A program made the position numbers and the translations under genes. DNA of 55,531 nt from Paraglaciecola polaris LMG 21857 (GTDB lineage Bacteria; Pseudomonadota; Gammaproteobacteria; Enterobacterales; Alteromonadaceae), in contig NZ_BAER01000037.1 of NCBI RefSeq assembly GCF_000315055.1, positions 1-55,531 of the forward strand, in the 5' to 3' direction. Under the pieces are notes generated by a model. It made no database searches and was not told the DNA's origin. It saw only the letters and a program-made list of their open reading frames with translations. Below, piece after piece: positions 1 through 8,735 of this stretch. Numbering within the stretch: position 1 is the first letter of the stretch; each line of letters opens with the position of its first letter.

Positions 1-47
1 GGTCTGTCGCGTTATTCGCTCATCAACTAATTTGCCTCAAAAGCGCA

Positions 48-2336
48 TTAGAATTTGTATGACGCTGTGATACCGAATTCACGGCCTCGGCTCGGCGCAA
101 CAGGAAAAGCACGAGAGCCATAGGCAAAACTTTGCACGTCTATGTATCTGAAGACATACGTAGGTGTGTCATCATCAGTCACGTTGTTCACCCAAGCAGT
201 AACCCGCACGTTTTCAAACTGGACGCCAGTTTTTAGGTGTACCAGTTTACGCGAGCCCGTCTCAATCAAGTTATGGATATGGGCGTAGCGGCTTGAATCG
301 TATGCGAAGTCCAAACGACTAAATAACTCCATGTCATCGCTGATCTGCGTTGAATAATTAAGTGCTAACGTTGCTTCGTTCTTCGGTACTTGTGGCGGTG
401 TATTGCCCTTCACACTGCCGAATTCACGTAAGTTGTCACCCACGCAGAAACTAGACGCACCTCCAGGGGCAAAGAAGCGACACTGATTACTGTCAAATAA
501 TTCTTCAAACTGGGCGTCGGTGCGTGATAAACCAAAGTCTAAATTGAAGTGTTGGTTAATAATCCACTTGCCTTGAATTTCAATACCTTTTATCTCAGTT
601 GACCCCGCATTAGAGGTATAAGAAACAGGCGGCCCTTCTAGTTCATCAAAACTATCGGTGAGCTGTTGTTTGGTCCAGTCCATGGTGTACGCAGCAGCTG
701 ATACATAGAATTTACCATCGAACAAAGTAGACTTAACGCCTAGCTCGTACATCACCATGTCTTCTTCATCCACCACCACCAAGTTGGCCGGTAACAGCGT
801 GCTGGTATTGAATGAGCCTGGGCTATTGCCCTCAGAACGGGTTAAATACACTAAGGTATCGTCATTTAAATCGTACTCACCAATAAAGCGTGTGGTGGTG
901 CTATCAAACTCGTTACTCACATTGGCGAACTGTTCATTTTGAATAAGTGTATCGTAAGCCTCTGTCGTCACTTCATCGCTGGAGCGACGTACTTCAGCAG
1001 ATAAACGGAAGTCATCGGTAAACTCATAGGTCCCCATGGCCATAAATGCCGTGTTGTCTAACTCTTCTGAAAAGTTATCAATCGCAGAGGGATCTCGTTC
1101 TGAATGCCATAAATAGGCACCTACAGACCAATATAGCTTGTCGTCAAAGGCACTTGAGCTGAAACGAAGTTCGTGGCTGTACTCATCTGAACCGGATGAA
1201 TCTAGCGTGTACCAATCAGTTGCTGGGGTTAACAGCGGTCCACCACCAAAGAAACCAAAGCTAAACGACTCTTCAAAACCGTTATAGGTTTGATCAAGCC
1301 CAGTTTCACCGTCATAGGCATTCCAGCCACTGATCAATGAAAGCGTACCAAAATCAAAATGGTGATTCAGCCTAAAGCTCAAGTGCTCACTGGTATTGCG
1401 TAAACCATAGGCATCATTGGGTAAGAACCCACCGCCGCCTATACTAATTGGCTGATTGGTCAGGGCTTCGCCACAATAGTAGGCCTTGGTATCCAAGAAA
1501 CAATTATTGTGCTCAGCGCCTTGAAAACCAAATGGCTGGGCTTCGTCATCATTTTCGTTATATATATAGTTAAGTGAAATATCGGTGTTTTTGCTCGGTG
1601 TAAAATACAGGCCTAACATACCAGATTGGGTTTTTTCACCGCCTATGTCTGGGCCACCTTCTTTAGTATTCTTCCAATCACCGTCATAGCTATCAGCTGA
1701 AATTGACGCTCTAAAGGCGAACATATCGCTTAACTTACTGGATACCCCAGCAGCAAATTTCTGGTTGCCGTGCTGACCCAAGGTAAGATTGACATAACCT
1801 GACAATTCATCATCTGGTTTGCGAGTGATAAAGTTAATCGCGCCAGAAAAGGTACGACGACCATACTGAGCACTTTGTGGCCCTTTGACAATCTCGACTC
1901 GCTCGATTAAATCAAGGGGTAAGCTTTGAATAGAGCCACCAAAATACACACCGTCGATAAAGTAAGACGCTTTCTGCGAACCGAAACCCGGGATCCATGA
2001 CACACCCCGGATAACAGGGATATCAGATTGACGACCGAACGTTTTCTCCATAGACATACCCACAGCGCTTATGGCGATATCGTTAATATTCTGCAAACCG
2101 CCTTTTTCAATGTCATCGGCATCGAACGTGGTCACAGAAATAGGAATTTTATTCAACGTTTCTTTACGATAACGCGAAGTAACCTCAATTAACTCAATCG
2201 CCTCTTTGTCGAATGTTGTTTCAGTGTCTGGCGCGGCCTCTTGGGCAAACGCGCCAAAGGGCGCGGCGACAAATGGTGCCACTAAGGCTAACTTAATCAT
2301 TTGCGCTAACTTGCTACGACTGTATTGCATGTTCAT
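48..2336 (-). CDS. TonB-dependent outer-membrane receptor (first of three)
   Basis: This is a 762-residue TonB-dependent receptor that would import a scarce or bulky ligand across the outer membrane using TonB energy. A signal peptide ends near residue 31 (AFA before Q). An N-terminal plug follows at about residues 55-160 (pieces such as IPISVTTFDADDIE and IERVEIVKGPQSAQYGRR). A long beta-barrel ends in the terminal aromatic motif GITASYKF. I chose the ATG at 2336 because it has an AGAGGGA ribosome site and directly precedes the signal peptide; an upstream in-frame start at 2471 would add 45 unrelated residues. It lies downstream of the CoA-ester operon but has its own control region with an 18-bp operator shared with that operon, so the two are probably co-regulated. 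The ligand cannot be read from sequence. The family call is certain; the substrate is unknown. Confidence 0.95.
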   Translation of the reverse strand: MNMQYSRSKLAQMIKLALVAPFVAAPFGAFAQEAAPDTETTFDKEAIELIEVTSRYRKETLNKIPISVTTFDADDIEKGGLQNINDIAISAVGMSMEKTFGRQSDIPVIRGVSWIPGFGSQKASYFIDGVYFGGSIQSLPLDLIERVEIVKGPQSAQYGRRTFSGAINFITRKPDDELSGYVNLTLGQHGNQKFAAGVSSKLSDMFAFRASISADSYDGDWKNTKEGGPDIGGEKTQSGMLGLYFTPSKNTDISLNYIYNENDDEAQPFGFQGAEHNNCFLDTKAYYCGEALTNQPISIGGGGFLPNDAYGLRNTSEHLSFRLNHHFDFGTLSLISGWNAYDGETGLDQTYNGFEESFSFGFFGGGPLLTPATDWYTLDSSGSDEYSHELRFSSSAFDDKLYWSVGAYLWHSERDPSAIDNFSEELDNTAFMAMGTYEFTDDFRLSAEVRRSSDEVTTEAYDTLIQNEQFANVSNEFDSTTTRFIGEYDLNDDTLVYLTRSEGNSPGSFNTSTLLPANLVVVDEEDMVMYELGVKSTLFDGKFYVSAAAYTMDWTKQQLTDSFDELEGPPVSYTSNAGSTEIKGIEIQGKWIINQHFNLDFGLSRTDAQFEELFDSNQCRFFAPGGASSFCVGDNLREFGSVKGNTPPQVPKNEATLALNYSTQISDDMELFSRLDFAYDSSRYAHIHNLIETGSRKLVHLKTGVQFENVRVTAWVNNVTDDDTPTYVFRYIDVQSFAYGSRAFPVAPSRGREFGITASYKF

Positions 2337-2428
2337 GGGTGGTCCCTCTGACTTTATTGTAATTGTTCGTTTTGGTGTGCATTTCCGATAACACGGATGT
2401 AACGAGTTAACAGGTATCACTTTAGCCA

Positions 2429-2446
2429 AATTTGCACGGACAAATC
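2429..2446 (-). promoter_or_regulatory. Operator copy 1 upstream of the first TonB receptor
   Basis: On the minus strand the site reads GATTTGTCCGTGCAAATT, an imperfect palindrome with arms ATTTGT/CAAAT around a CCGTG centre. It matches 16 of 18 bases with the site at 10843-10860 upstream of the operon beginning at 10824. The shared spacing and the identical ACGG core (plus strand) make it a likely binding site for one repressor of the TetR, LacI or similar dimeric type. No gene for such a regulator lies beside it in this window. Confidence 0.6.
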
Positions 2447-2463
2447 CGCCCAAAATTTCCACG

Positions 2464-2503
2464 ATTGACATTTATCAAAGGAATTCGCTTGATAAATGTC
2501 AAT
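2464..2503. repeat. 40-bp inverted repeat upstream of the TonB receptor
   Basis: Two perfect 15-bp arms (2464-2478 and 2489-2503, one arm ATTGACATTTATCAA) flank a 10-bp spacer that contains a GAATTC palindrome. It sits 128 bp upstream of the receptor start and about 80 bp from the terminator at 2583. Each arm contains TTGACA, so the structure could be an operator that also carries a -35 element, or a cruciform/RNA hairpin. There is no T-tract, so it does not look like a terminator. Confidence 0.7.
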
Positions 2504-2582
2504 GTAAACGAGTGACGAGGGGAGCGTTAAAATAATGTAAACAATCTATTATTGAATGAGACTTAAGTCATTGCTAGTGCAC

Positions 2583-2615
2583 ATAAAAAAGGCGAGTCAT
2601 TAATTGACCCGCCTT
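2583..2615 (-). terminator. Rho-independent terminator of the CoA-ester operon
   Basis: On the minus strand an 11-bp stem (2589-2599 with 2605-2615, one G-T wobble) with a 5-nt loop is followed by six T residues. It starts about 30 bp after the stop of the CpcT/CpeT-like gene, so it ends that operon and separates it from the receptor gene. Confidence 0.85.
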
Positions 2616-2647
2616 ATCCCGAAGTTAACATTCTTATACTACAATGC

Positions 2648-3688
2648 TTAAAATCCGAAGTGCGGACGTGTCGCTTTAATCTTCAGGCCGGCTTGCATCC
2701 AGCGTAGATTCATTCCAGTGGTGGGATTGGTTCTGTCACTCCAAATATACGTGATCGTTTTTCCGCTAGCATCATCAATTAAACCAAATTTAAAAATCGG
2801 GTCTGACGTGTTTTGATAGGTTAGCAAGGCCAACTGGATGGAATAACCTGATTTTTCACCGGTTTTTGCATCTTGCAAAGCAACAATTTGCCCTTCGTTA
2901 TGCATGAGTAAATCACGATTGAAAACCCACTTCGCATCGTCTGGGGCGTCCTTTCCACCGATACGGGTGCCGCCCCAGCCAGTAAAATAAACCACCTTAC
3001 GATTTTTATGCGGGATACCGGCTTTATTACCAAACACATAATTACCCTCTTCATCAGCAGCTTTATCCGCTATCCAAATTTCGTTATCCGTTAAACGTAG
3101 TGTGTCGTTGAAGAATATTTTTTTACCACTGCGTTTAGACACAATACTGCAACTGTTGTGGCCCATAGTGCCGTCGAAGTATTCGCCGTTGTAACGCCAA
3201 TACACTTCGCATCCCGGATAAGTAGTGATCTGGTCTGGTGTTAAGGTTTGATACAACTCTGGATGTAAGTGAGCATCAGCGTATTTGGCTTCATCCTTAA
3301 AACGATAAATATTTAACTGCAATGCACCTTTTTCTTCGTTTTGCACAAATTGATACAAGCGCTGGCGATATACCTTGCTTGGGTCGCCGTCCATATATTG
3401 TTTTACGAAATAGGTTGTGCCTTCAAGGGCCGGTGTTGCCAGCGGCGCGAACACATGATGAATATGCTCATGTACCTGCAACTCAGGATCATTTTCTTTT
3501 GAAATATTGTCTTGCCAATGTTGTTCGTGGTTATCAAATTCAGCCGCAAACCATTGGTGGAAAAGCGCTTCTTGAATGGTATCAACATCTTGTTCTTTTG
3601 CCGAGGCGGCCACCTGTAATGTGCCTTGTTGGCTGGCACATCCTGCCAGACTGGCGGCGACACATAACGCAGCGATAATTTTTTTCAT
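2648..3688 (-). CDS. CpcT/CpeT-like (DUF1001) lipoprotein
   Basis: This is a 346-residue predicted lipoprotein with lipobox LAGC (Cys17), so it should be anchored to a membrane facing the periplasm. The body resembles the chromophore lyase CpcT/CpeT family. A W-x2-E-F-D-N start region comes first, then a central stretch with GCEVYWRYNGEYFDGTMGHN and C-S-I near residues 165-185, then the family-like ending IWIADKAADEEGNYVFGNK followed by a basic and aromatic strand. In cyanobacteria these calycin-fold proteins bind open-chain tetrapyrroles and attach them to phycobiliproteins; here there are no phycobiliproteins. The ATG at 3688 has an AGGGA ribosome site; an earlier in-frame start overlaps the upstream gene. 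It is the last gene of the operon, 16 bp after a CoA-transferase. A bilin-binding role is an inference from the family alone. Confidence 0.75.
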   Translation of the reverse strand: MKKIIAALCVAASLAGCASQQGTLQVAASAKEQDVDTIQEALFHQWFAAEFDNHEQHWQDNISKENDPELQVHEHIHHVFAPLATPALEGTTYFVKQYMDGDPSKVYRQRLYQFVQNEEKGALQLNIYRFKDEAKYADAHLHPELYQTLTPDQITTYPGCEVYWRYNGEYFDGTMGHNSCSIVSKRSGKKIFFNDTLRLTDNEIWIADKAADEEGNYVFGNKAGIPHKNRKVVYFTGWGGTRIGGKDAPDDAKWVFNRDLLMHNEGQIVALQDAKTGEKSGYSIQLALLTYQNTSDPIFKFGLIDDASGKTITYIWSDRTNPTTGMNLRWMQAGLKIKATRPHFGF

Positions 3689-3704
3689 ATCTGTCCCTAA
3701 GTAG

Positions 3705-4865
3705 TTAAATAAACGCATTTTCACTGCGCATGGTTGCTATATCTTGTTCGCTGTAGCCCAGTTCACTTAACAGTGTTTCCGTGTCTTGGCTAAACCCGGG
3801 TAAGGTAAGCTTGGGTTGTGCTGGCTCTTGTTGAAACTTAACCGGCACACCGAGATGTAAGTTGCCATGCTCATCGGTTAACAACATATCGCGCTGGGCT
3901 AAATGTTCGTCACGCACAGCATCGTTTAAACTGCGCACCGGTGACCAACACACGTCAATATCAGCTAAAAACGTCTGCCATTGACTGAGCGTTTTACTGG
4001 CAAAAGTATCTTTAAAAAATTCTTTCACTGGTATTTGTGCGCTGCCTGGCGGCTGCTGACAAAGTGCAATTAAGTCTGCTCTGTCCAAAGCCATCAGTAA
4101 GTTTTTGGCAAACTTAATCTCACTGCCACCTAAGGTAATATGCTGGCCGTCGCTGGTTTGGTAAATATTGTACATGGCTGCCCCGCCCCAACTGCGTTCC
4201 TCTTTGGGATCAGGGGAGCGATTTTCAGCAAACGGTGGGCCCATCACATTGGCATACCAAGCCACCAGTGAGTCTTGCATGGATATATCAATGTAATCCC
4301 CTTGGCCGGTTTGTTGGCAGCGTAACAAGGCCATTAACACCCCGGAGAATGCCATTAAGCTGCCCGCCATATCGGCTACCGGCATGGCGGGCTGAGCGGG
4401 TTTACCGTCTTGCCCCTGATTAATCTGCAATGCCCCTGAGTCGGCTTGAATACTCAGGTCATGAGCTGGATTTAAACGCTTCGGACCCGTTTGGCCGTAG
4501 GCGGAAATTGAGCAATAGACAATTTTTGGATTGATCTTTTTGATAGTCGCAAAATCAATACCTAAGCGTTCAACTACGCCTGGGCGAAATGCTTCAACTA
4601 TCACATCAACGGTTTCACATAATTTGTAAAACGCCTGTTTTCCGGCTTCACTTTTTAAATTCAGGTTAATGCTTTTTTTACCGCGAAATACGTTCCTAAA
4701 CCACACCGACTGACCATTTTGCTGTAGGCCGATTTCCCGCACTGGCTCGCCGGTAGGTGGCTCAAGACTGATCACGTCAGCGCCATGATCGGCCATCATC
4801 ATCGTAAAATGCGGGCCCGGCAAGAACAGGGATAAATCGAGTACTCTAATTCCGTCTAATTTCAC
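3705..4865 (-). CDS. Family III (CaiB/BaiF) CoA-transferase
   Basis: This is a 386-residue class III CoA-transferase. It would move CoA from an acyl-CoA donor to a carboxylic acid through an aspartyl-CoA thioester in the cytoplasm. The N-terminal GIRVLDLSLFLPGP, the ADHGADVISLEPP stretch and the conserved Asp165 in PVADMAG are the family hallmarks, and length is typical. It sits between a second, divergent CoA-transferase (41 bp upstream) and the CpcT/CpeT-like lipoprotein (16 bp downstream), so the operon carries two activating enzymes. That fits either two acids to activate or an intramolecular CoA shift such as that of mesaconyl-CoA C1-C4 transferase. Substrate not determinable; family certain. 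Confidence 0.93.
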   Translation of the reverse strand: MKLDGIRVLDLSLFLPGPHFTMMMADHGADVISLEPPTGEPVREIGLQQNGQSVWFRNVFRGKKSINLNLKSEAGKQAFYKLCETVDVIVEAFRPGVVERLGIDFATIKKINPKIVYCSISAYGQTGPKRLNPAHDLSIQADSGALQINQGQDGKPAQPAMPVADMAGSLMAFSGVLMALLRCQQTGQGDYIDISMQDSLVAWYANVMGPPFAENRSPDPKEERSWGGAAMYNIYQTSDGQHITLGGSEIKFAKNLLMALDRADLIALCQQPPGSAQIPVKEFFKDTFASKTLSQWQTFLADIDVCWSPVRSLNDAVRDEHLAQRDMLLTDEHGNLHLGVPVKFQQEPAQPKLTLPGFSQDTETLLSELGYSEQDIATMRSENAFI

Positions 4866-4906
4866 CTAGCGCCCCTCATTTTGATTGATACAAAGATGCT
4901 GGCACA

Positions 4907-6097
4907 TCACACCGCTTTTCCTGCACTAAGCTCAGCAATTTGTGCTGCGCTGTAGCCAAGTTCCTTCAGCAGAGACTCGGTATCAGTCCCCATAGGTACG
5001 GCAGCTTTTCCGCTTAGACGCTGACCATCAAGTTTGATGGGATTAGCCAGTATTTCCATTTTTTGATTAGCAGGGTGCGGCACACTTTGCACCATACCGA
5101 TATCGCGAATGTATTGGTTGTTTAATGCCTCAGGTACATCATAAACGGGCGCACAAGGAATACGTCCTTTAAGTACTTCAAGCCAATGGGCAGTTGGGTG
5201 AGCAGCTAATACGCGGTCAATCTCTGCGGTTAATACATCGCGGTTTTCCCGCCGTCCTGCAACAGCCGCAAAACGTGACTCTTTCAACACCGCGTCGTCT
5301 AAAATATCCACCAGCACATCCCAAAATTTATCCGTCATGGCCATAAGGAACACGAAGCTGTCTTGGGTTTTATAAAGCTGACATGGCACAGTCGCAGGGT
5401 GTGCTGAACGCGCCACGCGCTGCACCACATGGTTCTCGTTTAAATACCAAGTCGCCGGGTACGACAATTGATGCAAGGCTACGTCGAACAAAGATACGTC
5501 CACATCACGCCCTTGCCCAGTACGGTGGGCTCCGAGCATGGCGGCCGTTAGGCCTAAAGACGCCACCGCCCCGGTCATAAAGTCGACCATAGACACCCCA
5601 AAGCGTGTGGGCGCTTGGTCTGGCTCGCCAGTGAGCGACATCAAACCCGCTTCGGCTTGCATCAAGTAATCATAACCGGGCCAACTTGCCCGGTCGTTAT
5701 CACGGCCGTAGGCAGATAAATGTCCACAGACAATTTTTGGATTAATGTGCTTTAACTGCTCGTAGGTGATACCTAATTTTTGTGGCTGGTCGCCCCGTAA
5801 GTTGTTGGTCACAGCATCGGCTGTTTTCACGAGTTTCTCGAAGACTTTTCGCCCTTCGGGTGACTTTAAATTTAACGTCAGACTCTTTTTATTGACGTTA
5901 AACGTCTGGTAAAAATAGCTGTCGTTTTCACCCAAGAAAAATGGACCGGTTTGGCGAGACACATCTCCGCCAATGGCAGGGTTCTCGATTTTAATCACCT
6001 CGGCGCCCAAGTCCGCTAAATACATGGAGCCATAAGGCCCTGCCCCATATTGTTCAACTGCAATAATACGTACACCATCAAGGGGAAGTTGTGTCAT
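4907..6097 (-). CDS. Family III CoA-transferase, second operon copy
   Basis: This is a 396-residue CaiB/BaiF family CoA-transferase, with the N-terminal GVRIIAVEQYGAGPYGSMYLADLGAEVIKIE block and catalytic Asp172 in VSMVDFMTG. I chose the ATG at 6097 because an AGGA ribosome site precedes it; a longer in-frame start at 6154 lacks one. It differs clearly from its neighbour at 3705-4865, so the pair is not a recent duplication. Its place beside acyl-CoA dehydrogenase, MaoC hydratase and CitE-like lyase genes points to activation of a carboxylic acid, probably a substituted dicarboxylate such as a methylsuccinate or mesaconate-type acid. That substrate class is inferred from the operon. Confidence 0.93.
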   Translation of the reverse strand: MTQLPLDGVRIIAVEQYGAGPYGSMYLADLGAEVIKIENPAIGGDVSRQTGPFFLGENDSYFYQTFNVNKKSLTLNLKSPEGRKVFEKLVKTADAVTNNLRGDQPQKLGITYEQLKHINPKIVCGHLSAYGRDNDRASWPGYDYLMQAEAGLMSLTGEPDQAPTRFGVSMVDFMTGAVASLGLTAAMLGAHRTGQGRDVDVSLFDVALHQLSYPATWYLNENHVVQRVARSAHPATVPCQLYKTQDSFVFLMAMTDKFWDVLVDILDDAVLKESRFAAVAGRRENRDVLTAEIDRVLAAHPTAHWLEVLKGRIPCAPVYDVPEALNNQYIRDIGMVQSVPHPANQKMEILANPIKLDGQRLSGKAAVPMGTDTESLLKELGYSAAQIAELSAGKAV

Positions 6098-6177
6098 GGC
6101 TGTGTCCTGTATTTTAACTGTTTTTTGATGTAGATCTGGGCTTAGCAAATTCATTTACTAAGCCCAGCTGATAAGCG

Positions 6178-7353
6178 TTAAATTTTATTCTTATCGATAA
6201 TTTGCTTAGCAATGATAATCCGCTGCATTTCGTTGGTACCCTCACCAATACACATCAACATGGCATCCCGGTAGAAACGCTCAATGTCGTATTCCACCGA
6301 ATAACTGTAACCGCCAAAAATCCGCATGGCTTCGTTGGCACAAAATACCCCAGCTTCAGAGCCAAAGTATTTCGCCATGCCCGCTTCCAGATCGCAGCGT
6401 TCGTTGGCGTCATATTTAGCCGCGGCTTGCTCTATCAGCAGTCGGGCTGCTTCTACTTGGGTCGCCATTTCCCCTAACTTGAGCTGAATAGCCTGATGCT
6501 GGCAAATCGGCTTGCCAAATGTTTCACGCTCTTGTGCGTAGCGCACAGCAAGTTCAGTTGCGCCTCTGGCAATGCCGGCACCCCGTGCAGCAACATTAAT
6601 GCGCCCCAGCTCTAACCCACCAATGGCGTGTTTGAAACCTGAACCTTCTTTTTCACCGACCAAGTTGGCAGCGGGTACGCGTACGTTTTCAAATACCACT
6701 TCACAGGTATCAATTGAGCGATAACCGAGCTTTTTCATCTTGGAGACAGTGATACCTGCCTTGAATTCACCCTTTTCATCTTTGGTTTCAACAATAAACA
6801 TGCTGGTGCCTTTATGAGCCGGCACGGCATTCAGATCGGTTTTTACCAGCACGGCTAATGAGTTACCGTTTAATGAATTGGTGATCCAGGTTTTCGCCCC
6901 ATTGATGATGTAATCATCGCCGTCTCTTACCGCTGTGCTGCGAATAGCTTGTAAATCTGTGCCCGCATTGGGCTCTGTTAAAGCAACCCCTCCGCGTAAC
7001 TCGCCTGTTGCCATACGCGGCAAAAAGCGCTCTTTTTGCGCCTGAGTGCCGCAACGCTCTATGGCTGAAGCCTGGATCAAATGTGAATTGAATATGCCAC
7101 TGGGTGCCATCCACGCTGACGCGACTTTCATCACTATTTTGGCGTAGATGGAAGCCGGTAAACCCAGCCCGCCAAACTCTTGGCCTATAGTGGCACCAAA
7201 TAAACCCAACTCTTTCATTTGCTCAGCAAGTGCATGGGGATATTTGTCTGCTTGATCATATTCTTTGGCAATGGGGCGAACGTCGTTCTCTACCCACTTG
7301 TCGATCATGTCTATGATCCCTAACTCATCTTCTTTTGACCATGCTTCAGACAT
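6178..7353 (-). CDS. Acyl-CoA dehydrogenase
   Basis: This is a 391-residue FAD acyl-CoA dehydrogenase that introduces a 2,3-double bond into an acyl-CoA and passes electrons to ETF. The three usual domains are present. The middle domain has VALTEPNAGTDLQAIRS and WITN, and the C-terminal domain carries the catalytic glutamate in GEGTNEMQR (Glu371) after YDIERFYRDA. Length is normal. It lies 80 bp upstream of a CoA-transferase and 16 bp downstream of a MaoC-type hydratase gene. Dehydrogenation would therefore precede hydration in the pathway, as in methylsuccinyl-CoA to mesaconyl-CoA chemistry. Family certain; a short branched or dicarboxylic substrate is inferred from neighbours. Confidence 0.95.
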   Translation of the reverse strand: MSEAWSKEDELGIIDMIDKWVENDVRPIAKEYDQADKYPHALAEQMKELGLFGATIGQEFGGLGLPASIYAKIVMKVASAWMAPSGIFNSHLIQASAIERCGTQAQKERFLPRMATGELRGGVALTEPNAGTDLQAIRSTAVRDGDDYIINGAKTWITNSLNGNSLAVLVKTDLNAVPAHKGTSMFIVETKDEKGEFKAGITVSKMKKLGYRSIDTCEVVFENVRVPAANLVGEKEGSGFKHAIGGLELGRINVAARGAGIARGATELAVRYAQERETFGKPICQHQAIQLKLGEMATQVEAARLLIEQAAAKYDANERCDLEAGMAKYFGSEAGVFCANEAMRIFGGYSYSVEYDIERFYRDAMLMCIGEGTNEMQRIIIAKQIIDKNKI

Positions 7354-7369
7354 AGCAAACCTCTACTGA

Positions 7370-7888
7370 TTAATAATTAACTTTTTCTTCAACCGAATGG
7401 CCTTGCTTGGCAATTAACATCTTGCGCACAAAGCTACATATCTGCTTACCGTCTTGGTTAAAACCAAGGGTTTCTACCGTGACTATGCCAGCACCTGGGC
7501 GTGATTTAGACTCACGTTTGTCGAGCACTTTTGACTCGGCGTACAAGGTGTCATCTTCAAATAACGGATAGGTCATTTTGATGTCTTCCCAGCCTAAGTT
7601 TGCAATCGCCTTTTGGCTCACATCCGTAACGCTCATGCCGACCATTAAGGCGACGGTAAAGGGCGAGCACACAATACATTTGCCAAACTCACTGGCCTTG
7701 GCGTACTCATCGTCAAAGTGCATAGGATGCGTATTCATGGTTAACAGGGTGAACCAGGTGTTGTCCGTTTTAGTGATAGTGCGTCCAGGACGATGCTCAT
7801 AGGTATCACCCACAGTAAACTCTTCAAAACATCTACCGAAGGTTTCGCGATAACGGTTTTCGCCGACTTTTTTTACATTCTGTACCAT
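7370..7888 (-). CDS. MaoC-family enoyl-CoA hydratase (mesaconyl/itaconyl-CoA hydratase-like)
   Basis: This is a 172-residue hot-dog-fold hydratase. The catalytic region reads TLLTMNTHPMHFDDEYA, where the usual Asp-x-Asn-Pro-x-His motif of R-specific hydratases appears as Asn-x-x-Pro-x-His; I believe this variant occurs in mesaconyl-CoA and itaconyl-CoA hydratase relatives. It overlaps the upstream lyase gene by one base and is followed 16 bp later by the acyl-CoA dehydrogenase. The combination CoA-transferase, MaoC hydratase and CitE lyase is the known gene set for itaconate and mesaconate breakdown through citramalyl-CoA. Family confident, exact substrate inferred. Confidence 0.9.
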   Translation of the reverse strand: MVQNVKKVGENRYRETFGRCFEEFTVGDTYEHRPGRTITKTDNTWFTLLTMNTHPMHFDDEYAKASEFGKCIVCSPFTVALMVGMSVTDVSQKAIANLGWEDIKMTYPLFEDDTLYAESKVLDKRESKSRPGAGIVTVETLGFNQDGKQICSFVRKMLIAKQGHSVEEKVNY

Positions 7889-8733
7889 TAGTTTTCTCTC
7901 TCGGTTTTGGGTTTTGAAGACGCGTTATTGACTAACGCTAACGTGCGTTGACAGGCTAAAATAATCGGCCTGTCGACCATTTTATTGTTGACCACCACCA
8001 CGCCAGCATCGAGTCCATCGACGGCGGCCATAACGGCTTGGGCATAGGCAACTTGCTGTTCGGTGGGCATAAAAGTGTGATGAATCGCGTCAATCTGACA
8101 AGGATGAATCGCGGCTTTTCCACTAAAGCCCAAGGCTTTAACCTTGGCAGTCTCAGTGCGTAATCCCGAGTCACTTTTTATGTCTACATACGGTACATCG
8201 ATAAGTCCCACATTGGCTTTTGCCGCAGCAAACACCAATTGACTACGTACAAACAACAATGGCTGATAACCAAATTCACAGCGCAGCTCAGCGGCCATAT
8301 CCGCGCCGCCAAACATAATGTGTTCGACTTGCGCGCAGGCGCTGGCTATTTGATAGGCATTTTCAACCCCAGTCAGGGTTTCGATTAACGGAATAAAACG
8401 TGTATTGGGTTGGTTAATGACACGCTGTGCGTGCAGCACATCGTTGGCAGATTCACACTTAGCTAGCATGATCACATCGGGTGCGGTGGCATTCGCAAAA
8501 GCGTGTAAGTCTTTTTCGCCTGTTTCAGTACCAACAGGATTAATGCGCACGCAGAGCTTTTTTTCGTTATCAATGCAGGCCAACACAGCTGCACGAGCTG
8601 CGTCTTTATTCGCTGGCAGAACCGCATCTTCTAAATCAATGCAAACTAGATCAGCCCCTGCTGCTAATGCTTTTTCAAATCGCTCGGGCCGTGACCCAGG
8701 CACAAACAGTAATGAACGCAAAATATTGCTCAT
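7888..8733 (-). CDS. HpcH/HpaI-CitE family lyase (citramalyl/malyl-CoA lyase-like)
   Basis: This is a 281-residue TIM-barrel lyase of the citrate lyase beta/HpcH-HpaI family, which cleaves malyl-CoA-type esters into an acyl-CoA and an oxo acid. Family residues are visible: RSLLFVPGSRPERF at the start, the metal region DLEDAV (about residues 33-38), RINPVGTETG, IETLTGV and GGADMAAEL. Length matches malyl-CoA and citramalyl-CoA lyases. It overlaps the MaoC gene by one base and starts 2 bp after the PuuE-like gene ends, so translation is tightly coupled. It would be the final carbon-carbon cleaving step of this operon's route. Which hydroxyacyl-CoA it cleaves is unknown. Confidence 0.9.
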   Translation of the reverse strand: MSNILRSLLFVPGSRPERFEKALAAGADLVCIDLEDAVLPANKDAARAAVLACIDNEKKLCVRINPVGTETGEKDLHAFANATAPDVIMLAKCESANDVLHAQRVINQPNTRFIPLIETLTGVENAYQIASACAQVEHIMFGGADMAAELRCEFGYQPLLFVRSQLVFAAAKANVGLIDVPYVDIKSDSGLRTETAKVKALGFSGKAAIHPCQIDAIHHTFMPTEQQVAYAQAVMAAVDGLDAGVVVVNNKMVDRPIILACQRTLALVNNASSKPKTEREN

Positions 8734-8735
8734 GG

